This document shows, one piece after another, positions 23,801 through 35,800 of a stretch of 64,000 nucleotides of DNA. The first letter of the stretch is position 1. Each line of letters starts with the position of its first letter. The notes beneath the pieces are model-generated. The model saw nothing but the letters and a program-made list of their open reading frames with translations, made no database searches and was not told the DNA's origin. The DNA is taken from NCBI GenBank assembly GCA_029964075.1, contig CM057129.1, positions 13,755,430-13,819,429 on the forward strand, given 5' to 3'. A program made the translations under genes and the position numbers. The stretch is from Patiria pectinifera (Eukaryota > Echinodermata > Asteroidea > Valvatida > Asterinidae).

Positions 23801-26800
23801 TGCAATACTATGCTGCAATCTATTGTTTTATGCTGTTATTATCCATTGCATTTTGTTTTTACATTTTTCTTTGTCCTCAGATTGACCTGGTTAGCATGCA
23901 TCATATGCCCGATCGAGGTTTCAATTATATTGCGCACTACATGGACCATTGGTCCAAGTACCATATCATTTGGCCCTTGAAGCAGAAATGTGCGGAAGAA
24001 GTTGCCACAGGTATCAAGTAAGTATTGGTACATCATTATAAATGAACACTTAACTGTTGTAGCACACTCATAAACTTGCCTCCCCCAACACACACACATT
24101 TGTTGATGGTGTAAATCGAGTATTTTTGTTCGATCCTCTTCCCTTTTCCTTAGTACTTTTTCGCAACAGTTCTCATTGGTTTTGTACACATTTTCTAATG
24201 AAGGAAGTCCTCGATTTGGTCCCTGTCCTTGATTCACCAATGTTGCACGTGTGTGTCCTCGATTTACACCATAAACAAACTCACACACAAGTGTGTATTT
24301 GCCTGCAATTTTGGAACCCCTATTGTCCCTCTTTTGTTTGTAGGAAGACCTCCCATATGTTTTGTACACATCGCCAAATTGGGGACCTTCGGGAATTGGG
24401 AACCCTATTGTCCTCTATTGTTCATCGTTCCCTATTGAATGCTGAAAGAAACTCACATGCTGTGCAACAGTTTTGGGAACCAAAGTTACATAGTATAAGC
24501 AACAGTTTTCAATGCGGTCATTTGCAAGTGGAAAAATATATGCTTCTTCACTTCATCTTTTCTTTTCTAAACTGGGTGACCAAGTCATCAAACCGTTTCC
24601 ATGCTTTCAATCCTTGACATCGTGATGTAACTACCTTTTGTATCAACATTTTACAAATAGGAGTAATACAACAAGCCATCAAAATTTGCCTGTGTTTTGA
24701 AATATCCTCTTTTAATATGTACAAACTCTTTTCTTTTTTCAGGGATAGGGTACTGGCCTACATTGGTATCCCCAAGATTTGGCAATCGGACAACGGGAGG
24801 GAGTTTCGAAATGAAACAATCAACAACTTGTTGTTGGGGTGGGCAAGCGATGGCACCAACGTGGTCATCCATGGCCGCCCAAGGCATCCACAAAGCCAAG
24901 GGTGTATTGAGAGGGCGAATGCCGATGTGAGGAGGAAACTAAGCACTCGCATTTACACCTGGGAGCAGGAGTTCGGCACAGCACCACAGTGGACAGATTG
25001 GCTCCCAGAAATCATGTGTAAGTGTGCTTTGGGTCATTCCATTTCCATTCAACATGATTTGTCACCCGATATTCACATTCATGAATGGACATTTTGCACT
25101 TCATGTTTATTGCATCAACTTGCCTGCACATCATGCCAGTCATGTGAAAATGCCAGTGTTGTAGTACGAGTACTCTTATTTGCTTGTTCTGCAATGTCAA
25201 AGTACTTGTACTCAAAATTAGGGTCCTTGTACTCGGGCAGCAAAGTATTCGAACTCAGCATGTTGAAATTGTACTCAATTCTATCAAAGTACTCATACTC
25301 GAATAGCAGTACTTGATAAAAAAAATTCTATATCCCTTACCAAGGCCTTATTTCATCGATACTTTTAGTTTCTAATGGTTGATTGCGGAGATATCAAAGT
25401 TTCCTCTATGCATGTCCGGACAAACACATGTAACAGCTAGCCGTGACTGGGCCCTCCCCCCCCCTCTCTATATCAATCTGACTGGGTAGTCTGGATCAAT
25501 TTAATTACACATTGATGTAGGAGAAAACGCATAAAGCTATTTAATATGCTAATTGTTATCTTTGTTAATTCTTTACAGATGAAATGAATACAACCTGGCA
25601 CGAGAGTACACGGCAAACGCCATATGAATTGGTATATGGACAACCTCCCCCTGAGCCTCTTATATCAGGCATTGAAGGTGGAGTGTATGATGAGGATGAG
25701 GTTCATCCAGACTTGATCCAGGGAGTTTCATCTGACTGTGATGACCCAGATGCAAATGGGACTTGCCCCTCAGGCAATGTTGCTGCTCCACCTAATGTCC
25801 ACGCTGCTCCCCCACTAGTCGATACTACCGGACCACGTCCTCCCAGGTTCTCTTCAATTCACCATGATGACTCCAGCACGAGCAGAGATACAAGATCACA
25901 CCCTCCCAGATCATTTGCAACTCACCACGACAGCTTCACCACAATTGGCCCTACTAGACCACATCGTCCAAGCTCCTCTGTAGCCCACCATGATGACTCC
26001 AGCACAAGCAGAGATACAAGATCACACCCTCCTAGATCCTTTGCATCTCAACACAACAGTTCCACCACAGTTGGCCCTACAAGACCACATCGTCCAAGCG
26101 CCTCCGCAGCCCACCATGATGACTCAATCACAACCAGAGCTGCCAGATCACACCCTCCCAGATCCTTTGCATCTCAATACGACAGTTCCCCTACAGTTGG
26201 CCCTACCAGACCACATCGTCCAAGCGCCTCTGCAGTCCACCATGATGACTCTAGCACAAGCAGAGATACCAGATCATTTGCAACTCACCACGACAGTTTC
26301 ACCACAATTGGCCCTACCAGACCACATCGCCCAAGCTTTGCAGCCCACCATGATTACTCCAGCACAAGCAGAGATACAAGATCATACCTGCCTAGATACT
26401 TTGCATCTCAACACAACAGTTCTACCACAGTTGGCCCTACAAGACCACATCGTCCAAACGCCTCCGCAGCCCACCATGATGACTCAAGCACAAGCAGAGA
26501 TACAAGGTCACACCCTCCCAGATCATTTGCAACTCACCATGACAGCTTCACCACAATTGGCCCTACCAGACCACATCGTCCAAGCTCCTCTGCAGCCCGA
26601 CATGATGACCCAATCACAACAAGAGCTACCAGATCACATTCTCCCATCTCCTCTGCAGCTCAGCCGGAAGACTCCACCACAGCTGATGCTACCAGACCAC
26701 ACCCTCCAAGCCCTATTGCAACTCCCCGTGATGACCCAATCACAACCAGAGCTACCAGATCACATTCTCCCATCTCCTCTGCAGCTCAGCCAGGAGACTC

Positions 26801-29800
26801 CACCACAGCTGATGCTACCAGACCACACCCTCCAAGCCCTATTGCAACTCCCCGTGATGACCCAATCACAACAAGAGCTACCAGATCACATTCTCCCATC
26901 TCCTCTGCAGCTCAGCCAGAAGACTCCACCACGGCTGATGCTACCAGACCACACCCTTCAAGCCCTATTGCAACTCACCGTGATGACCCAATCACAACCA
27001 CAGCTACCAGATCACATTCTCCCATCTCCTCTGCAGCTCAGCCAGGAGACTCCACCACAGCTGATGCTACCAAACCACACCCTCCAAGCCCTATTGCAGC
27101 CCACCGTGATGACCCAATCACAACCACAGCTACCAGATCACATTCTCCCATCTCTGCAGCTCAGCCGGAAGACTCCACCACAGCTGATGCTACCAGACCA
27201 CACCCTCCAAGCCCTATTGCAACTCACCGTGATGATCCAATCACAACCAGAGCTACCAGATCACATTCTCCCATCTCCTCTGCAGCTCAGCCGGAAGACT
27301 CCACCACAGCTGATGCTACCAGACCACACCCTTCAAGCCCTATTGCAACTCACCGTGATGACCCAATCACAACCACAGCTACCAGATCACATTCTCCCAT
27401 CTTCCCTGCAGCTCAGCCGGAAGACTCCACCACAGCTGATGCTACCAGACCACACCCTTCAAGCCCTATTGCAACTCACCGTGATGACCCAATCACAACC
27501 ACAGCTACCAGATCACATTCTCCCATCTTCCCTGCAGCTCAGCCGGAAGACTCCACCACAGCTGATGCTACCAGACCACACCCTTCAAGCCCTATTGCAA
27601 CTCACCGTGATGACCCAATCACAACCACAGCTACCAGATCACATTCTCCCATCTTCCCTGCAGCTCAGCCAGGAGACTCCACCACAGCTGATGCTACCAG
27701 ACCACACCCTCCAAGCCCTATTGCAACTCACCGTGATGACCCAATCACAACCAGAGCTACCAGATCACATTCTCCCATCTCCTCTGCAGCTCGGCCGGAA
27801 AACTCCACCACAGCTGATGCTACCAGACCACACCCTTCAAGCCCTATTGCAACTCACCGTGATGACCCAATCACAACCAGAGCTACCAGATCACATTCTC
27901 CCATCTTCCCTGCAGCTCAGCCGGAAGACTCCACCACAGCTGATGCTACCAGACCACACCGTCCAAGCCCTATTGCAACTCACCGTGATGACCCAATCAC
28001 AACCAGAGCTACCAGGTCACATCCTCCCAGCTCCTCTGCAGCTCGTTGTGATAACCCCACCACAACAAGAGGTACCATACAGCATCCTCCCAGCTCCTCT
28101 GCAGCTCGTTGTGATAACCCCACCACAACTAGAGCTACCATACAGCATCCTCCCAGCTCCTCTGCAGCTCGTTGTGATAACCCCACCACAACTAGAGCTA
28201 CCATACAGCATCCTCCCAGCTCCTCTGCAGCTCGTTGTGATAACCCCACCACAACTAGAGCTACCATACAGCATCCTCCCAGTTCCTCTGCAGCTTGTTG
28301 TGATAACCCCACCACAACTAGAGCTACCATACAGCATCCTCCCAGCTCCTCTGCAGCTCGTTGTGATAACCCCACCACAACTAGAGCTACCCTACAGCAT
28401 CCTCCCAGCTCCTATGCAGCTCGTTGTGATAACCCCACCACAACTAGAGCTACCCTACAGCATCCTCCCAGCTCCTATGCAGCTCGTTGTGATAACCCCA
28501 CCACAACTAGAGCTACCATACAGCATCCTCCCAGCTCCTCTGCAGCTCGTCGTGATAACCCCACCACATCTAGAGCTACCATACTGCGTCCTCCCAGTTC
28601 CTCTGCAGCTCGTTGTGATAACCCCACCACAACAAGAGGTACCGGTTCCCATTCTCCCAGTTTCTCTGCAACTGGCCATGATGACCCAATCACAGCCAGA
28701 GCTACCAGACTGCATCCACACACCTCCTTTGCAGTTCACCGTGATGAATCCAACACAGCATCCGGAGTTGAAGTACCCAATTTGTCCAGCTCAGCTGCTG
28801 TAAATAGTGATGCTCCTGAAACCCTTCTTTCCACCATGCAATCACACAAAGCAGTTAGAGATCGGGCTCATGTGAATTACTTGGCTTCAGCCAATCGGCT
28901 GAAATATAAATATGAAAGGAAACACGCAGGAAAAAGGAAGGCTCTTCGTGTTGGAGACACAATCACACTGGCTATTCCAAGGGAAGACAGAAAAAAAACT
29001 GATGTGAAAAGAATTGCTGGAGTGGTTGTAGAAGCTATAGGCGCAGACCGTTCCATGTACAGAATACGATGTGCACACGGTGTAATAGAAGGAGTATATG
29101 GGAAAGATCAGGTACAGGAATATGATGGAGCCTTAGATTTCAATGAGAGGGGATGGCGTGATGATGCCAGATTGACAAGACGTGAAGCAGTTCGGTTAAC
29201 AGCAAGTACTGAAATGGACAACATTCCCAAGAAGTGTGCATGTTCATATGGGTGCTTTGACAAAAAGTGTATGTGCAAAAGGAGTGGGCAGCACTGCAAC
29301 ACCACTTGCCACAAGGGAAGAAACTGTGACAATAGATCCCCAGAAGTTCGTCCACCAAAAATGAGGAAGCTGAACCCTGCGAGCAAATCACCCCAGAGGA
29401 CAAATTTGACGGAGTATTTCATCAAACAAGTCCTAGATTTGGTAAACATATTTTATTTCACATAAATCTTCATTAGTGTGTACATGTATGAGTATAATCC
29501 AAGGACATTTTTCTATTTATATTAGCTCTCTTGTACTTGGACCTGATGTTTATATTAGATGTCTTATCACATAATCAATATGAAAGCAATTCATTTTTTT
29601 GTCGTCAAAAATTCATATCCATCCATTAGTCACCCTAATCTGTAGTAAAGGAAAGCAAAATGAGAAGAAAGTAGGCCATATGCAAAGTAGATTATTTACC
29701 AAGGGACAGGCAAATATGCACATGATGCAATATTAAGCTGAGAAACGTGAAGAAAACTATAAAACTGCTAATGGCAGTAGGGATAAATCATAGTTTTTTT

Positions 29801-32800
29801 TCACAGACCATAATCTTAACTCAAATTCCAAATGTAACCAACAACCAAACTTTTACAGACTTCCTTCATTCATGTCCAAGTCAGGTTCTCCAAGTCATTA
29901 ATTATATTCAGTCCTAAGCAGTTGTTCATGTGTTTATAGCATTAAAGTCATTATAATATTTTGTTTAATGTTTTTCGCTTTTCTTTTCTCTTGTTTAGAA
30001 TTTCAGTGAAAGATCTTGCCAGATGTTGCTGTCAGTATTGGAGTCGGTTGATTGGAATGTTTTGCAAGACACTGCACGCCAACTTCTGCCTCAGCTGCCG
30101 CAAGCTCCACAGACGGTTATATATAACCCTGGTGCCAAGCGTTTGGCTGAATATGGTGATGGGTCAGTATTTGATTTTATAGTCCTAAGAAGCCTATTGC
30201 ATTTGGGCGGAGAGGTCAAAGGTCCAGATCACAGTGGCTAAAACATTTGAAATCTTGTCAGCGCGATAACTTTAAAAATAATTTACATATGAACTTCAAA
30301 TTTAGTTTGTGGATTGCTTTTGGTAATCTTAAGAAGCATATTGCATTTTGGGCTGAAAGGTCAAAGGTCAAGTTCACCGTGGCTTAAACAAAAGAAATCT
30401 TGTTTAGTATAAAATTGAAATGTTTCTTTTTATTTTTCGTTTTATGTACATGTACAGCTGTGGGTTTTTTTTTAATTCAGTTTATTTGTACAGGATCTCT
30501 TCACATTCACTCACTCTTTAAAGTCACATACAATGACTTCCCATTAGAAAAGCAACAAATGAAATATATTTATTCTGAGATCATAGGGATTAATTCATAT
30601 ATTCTACAAAAACAATATAAGAACGTTCCATGTGACCCAGGTACATGTAAGTTAATGTTAAATTGTGTCATAGGAACGTCACTGTTGCGGGGCATTCGTG
30701 TTTGTAAACACACCTGACTTGTTTAAGTCTCCATCCGGGTTCAATTGTTTATGAACTGCAGTTGAAACAAGGTGCTTATTTGCTTTCACTGTTTGAAACA
30801 AGGCATTACATTCATCACATGATTGTCACAGATGTTACATGTATGCATTTTGCTACAGTGAATACAAATTTCAGGGTACAAAACATATTGGTTATGCACA
30901 CATTGTTGCCTTAAAACTGTCTCCTGAGGTCATGGTTGCTGTTTAAATGTATGAATACTTTTGTAACGCTGCCCTCAAGGATGTTAGCAGTGACTGTGAC
31001 AGCTCTGTTGTTTGTGTACAACTGCAGGTACGTGGACTATGTGCCAAAGGCATTTCTAAAGGATCATATATGCCCACTGGAAACGGATGGCAGTGACAAC
31101 AACTGCCTGTACAATGCCATATCCCGCTGTCTGTGGGGAAAGGAGGATCACCCGCAGTTTCTTCGTCTGTGCTGCGTTTTGTGTGGAATAGCACACCTAC
31201 ATGGAGTTGTGAAAGAGGTATGTATTAGACGCATTCCTGTAACTACCGTACATACGTAGAGGCAACTCATTGCACTGAAGTTCTTTTGATGGTCCACATT
31301 ATGCTGCAGTAATGGGAGTGAAAAGCAAAAGTATTAGGATCTTACTTTTTCTTTGTAATGTACCAAATTGTTGTGAGAGCTCCGTTGGCCTCATGGCCTA
31401 GTGTTTGTGCCTTTTTGTGCAAATTACTGTTTTGAGATTGTGCAAAAGAGCCATGGTAATAACAATTCTGTCAATTTTTGAAAGTCTTGCCATTAAATTA
31501 GTTTCATCATGTCAGTATTTTTGTCTGCAACAGAAAAGTAGAATTGCAATCTTTTCAACTTCTGTGTTATTCTGTGCCTTTGTCAGTTTTACATTTTTGA
31601 CAGAGTTGGAATGTGAGGCATATGAACACTTAACAGTTGCCATACAATGTATGTTCATTCCATGGTATCTTTAACAGACTTCTTTCAGTCCAGTTATGAG
31701 TTTTTTGTGCAGCTTGCTCAGTACATAAGACGGCGTGTGGACATCTTCAAATTCTCAATATTGTTCCAATGACATACGCAGCATTCGCCTGCAGTTGCAA
31801 TTGAGCAAAATGTGAAATTGGTAGGATTTGCAAAGTAATGTACCAGTATACATTCAAACATGTTTGTTTGCTTGCTTTTGTTATAGGTCTTAACCCTTTG
31901 CTCTGGATCAAATGATGTTCTCGCTTGGATGCACACAGTGACAAGCGATAGAACCTGCAAGTCGATTACGGACGCAGGAATCAGAGACAAAGACGAAGTA
32001 ATTACGCGGGTACTTGAAGCTGAAGTACGGGAAGTGATGAGAGAAGGGTCTGACTCTGGTAAGAATGCATAACATATGAACTGGCATCAGAAATTAAACA
32101 CATGTAAGATAATTCAAAAAGTATTGGAAGCCAACCTGTCCCAGGTTTTGATATAATTACCTCCCCTTCCCTCCGAAGCGAGTGTTTTGTGCAAAGAAAT
32201 CACACTGATAGTTAAAATTGGGGTATGCTACTGTTTGTTTTACAGGTGTCTAGCTCATGTCAAAGTTGGTAACAATAAGTGTTGCAAAATGTGATATCCC
32301 TATACATGTACATGAACACATTTCAGGGCCAAGAAAATCCATAAATAAAATCCACAAATAAAATCCACTACAGCACTGTATAGACTAAAAATACCTGCTT
32401 TAAATCCACTAGTACATTGCATAGGGATATCACATTTTGCAACACTTATGCCAACTTCGAGATAAGCTAGAAACCTAAAAAAAAAATTATATATACCCGA
32501 ATGTTTTGATATTGTGTAGAAAATATGGTGGGGTTTAATTTCATACAAGTTTGTCTTAGTCAAATTCAAGGTCAAAGCAAATGTCAAAAGGTCATTATAC
32601 TTCAAATAACCCCAATATGAAAAAAAAAACATTGGTAAATTGGAGATATGGTTATTTTAAAATTGGCAGTCGTGCCCACTTTGACCAAAATTGCCAAGCA
32701 CTGGCTGGCAGTAGCACGAAAACTGTTTGTCCGATGGCTCTAAAACTTACTATTTTATCATTTTCAAATAATTGGATAGATTAATTTATTTGTTTGTTTC

Positions 32801-35800
32801 TCAAATCAGTAGCAAAAATATCTGAGTGAATCACCTGCAAAATTCTTGCAATTAAGCACTGTTGATTTCTTTCATTTTCTCTTTTCAGGACCAATACAGG
32901 TTCTGCTGTTGAGTAGGTATGTAACCAGGCCTGTCAGTGTGTACACCAGTATCAGGTGTGATGCATATGATGAACATCAGCTGTATGGTTCTGAGTACAC
33001 CACTGATGACAGTAGCCACCACATCAAGATACTTAGAGTACCTGCAAAACTGCCATCTCCTGATGGACGTACGCGTCTAAACCATTTCGTCCCTCTCCTC
33101 AAGTGCAAAGAGTTGCAAAAGATGAAGGACAAATGCGGGGCGGATCTCTTTGGTGTCTGCTGCAACAGCATCAACGAAAAGTGGATATGTTGCAGCAGAT
33201 GCCTGCAGTGGTATCACGACGGTTGCCTAGGCATCAAGGCAACTGATTTCCCTGGCAACAGGATGTTCAACTGCGGATGTCACCTGGTGCGTCCAGTTAG
33301 CTACAAAGAGTGAGTAAAATTCATTAGTAATCTGTCTTCTAGGTGTCATCGGTCTTCTATGTTTATTTCAGAAATCAAAGCTAAACCGAAGTAGGTTTGG
33401 TCCATATTCAAAGTTCACAATTGCAGTACAACACTTTGGATATTCACTGTGAGATCCACAGGGACCGCAGCCCTCGTACGCCCACCCCTCGTGCTCTCGC
33501 GCCTCCACCCCTCGCGCCTCCACCTCTCGCTCCTCCAACCACTTTTTGGCACAGTTTATAAATTAGGGGATGAAACATTTTGTAAAGACAGCTATATTCA
33601 TCAACATGAGCAATTACATGTACATGCCCCACGGCAATGTTTGCATTTCACTTGCATTTTGGGGGCCCCCTCCTCAAAATTACCCTCCTTGCATACAGTG
33701 ATGTGAGTTAAAAGGACATTTTGTGACTTATAAAAATGTCAAAAATTGCTTTATTTCAGTCCAAAGTTCTATGAAGACCGGGACAGGGTGAGGAACGTGA
33801 TGCGGAAAATACAATTCAAGGTAATCAGCTCTGAAAAATATTCATTCCCTTCTTCTGTCAATGTAAATCTTTGTTCCATATTGCAGCTTGTGCCATCCCA
33901 ACTATAGATAGGCATCATCCATAGATGGTTTCTCTGGTCCAAAGTAGAGTCAGGCATGTATAAGAGCTGTAGGAAATGATTTATAGGTGTACAATAAAGT
34001 AAACTATAGTTGGGACGGCTAAATTCAAATATCGGAGTGGCCCAACTACAGTTGGGCCTTGTCCATATTGCAGCTTGTGCCGTCCCAACTATAGATAGGC
34101 ATCATCCATAGATGGTTTCTCTGGTCCAAAGTAGAGTCAGGCATGTATAAGAGCTGTAGGAAATGATTTATAGGTGTACAATAAAGTAAACTATAGTTGG
34201 GACGGCTAAATTCAAATATCGGAGTGGCCCAACTACAGTTGGGCCTTGTCCATATTGCAGCTTGTGCCGTCCCAACTATAGATAAGCATCATCCATAGCT
34301 GGTTTCTCTGGTCCAAAGTAAAGTCAGGCGTGTATAAGAGCTGTTGGAAATGATTTATAGGTGTACAATAAAGTAAACTATAGTTGGGACGGCTAAATTT
34401 AAATATTGGAGTGGCCCAACTACAGTTGGGCCTTGTCCATATTGCAGCTTGTGCCATCCCAACTATAGATAAGCATCATCCATAGCTGGTTTCTCTGGTC
34501 CAAAGTAAAGTCAGGCGTGTATAAGAGCTGTAGGAAATGATTTATAGGTGTACAATAAAGTAAACTATAGTTGGGACGGCTAAATTTAAATATTGGAGTG
34601 GCCCAACTACAGTTGGGCCTTGTCCACATTACAGCTTCTGCCGTCCCAACTATAGATAAGCATCATCCATAGCTGGTTTCTCTGGTCCAAAGTAAAGTCA
34701 GGCGTGTATAAGAGCTGTTGGAAATGATTTATAGGTGTACAATAAAGTAAACTATAGTTGGGACGGCTAAATTTAAATATTGGAGTGGCCCAACTACAGT
34801 TGGGCCTTGTCCATATTGCAGCTTCTGCCGTCCCAACTATAGATAGGCATCATCCAAGCTGGTTTCTCTGGTCCAAAGTAGAGTCAGACGTGTATAAGAG
34901 CTGTTGGAAATGATTTATAGGTGTACAATAAAGTAAACTATAGTTGGGACGGCTAAATTTAAATATTGGAGTGGCCCAACTACAGTTGGGCCTTGTCCAT
35001 ATTGCAGCTTGTGCCATCCCAACTATAGATGGGCATCATCCATAGATGGTTTCTCTGGTCCAAAGTAAAGTCAGGCGTGTATAAGAGCTGTTGGAAATGA
35101 TCTATAGGTGTACAATAAAGTAAACTATAGTTGGGACGGCTAAATTTAAATATCGGAGTGGCCCAACTACAGTTGGGCCTTGTCCATATTGCAGCTTGTG
35201 CCGTCCCAACTATAGATAGGCATCATCCATAGATGGTTTCTCTGGTCCAAAGTAAAGTCAGGCGTGTATAAGAGCTGTTGGAAATGATTTATAGGTGTAC
35301 AATAAAGTAAACTATAGTTGGGACGGCTAAATTCAAATATCGGAGTGGCCCAACTACAGTTGGGCCTTGTCCATATTACAGCTTGTGCCGTCCCAACTGT
35401 AGATAGGCATCATCCATAGATGGTTTCTCTGGTCCAAAGTAAAGTCAGGCGTGTATAAGAGCTGTTGGAAATGATTTATAGGTGAACAGTAAAGTAAACT
35501 ATAGTTGGGACGGCTAAATTCAAATATCGGAGTGGCCCAACTACAGTTGGGCCTTGTCCACATTACAGCTTGTGCCGTCCCAACTATAGATAAGCATCAT
35601 CCATAGCTGGTTTCTCTGGTCCAAAGTAAAGTCAGGCGTGTATAAGAGCTGTTGGAAATGATTTATAGGTGAACAGTAAAGTAAACTATAGTTGGGACGG
35701 CTAAATTCAAATATCGGAGTGGCCCAACTACAGTTGGGCCTTGTCCATATTGCAGCTTGTGCCGTCCCAACTATAGATAAGCATCATCCATAGCTGGTTT

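Noticed and set aside
27980..28739. Cys/Gly/Val-rich minus-strand ORFs in the repeat
   Set aside because: Reverse-strand readings of the 63-bp unit; no independent support.
25990..28803. 937-aa overlapping ORF as a second gene
   Set aside because: It exists only within the coding repeat, has repeat-driven composition, and ends as the repeat ends.
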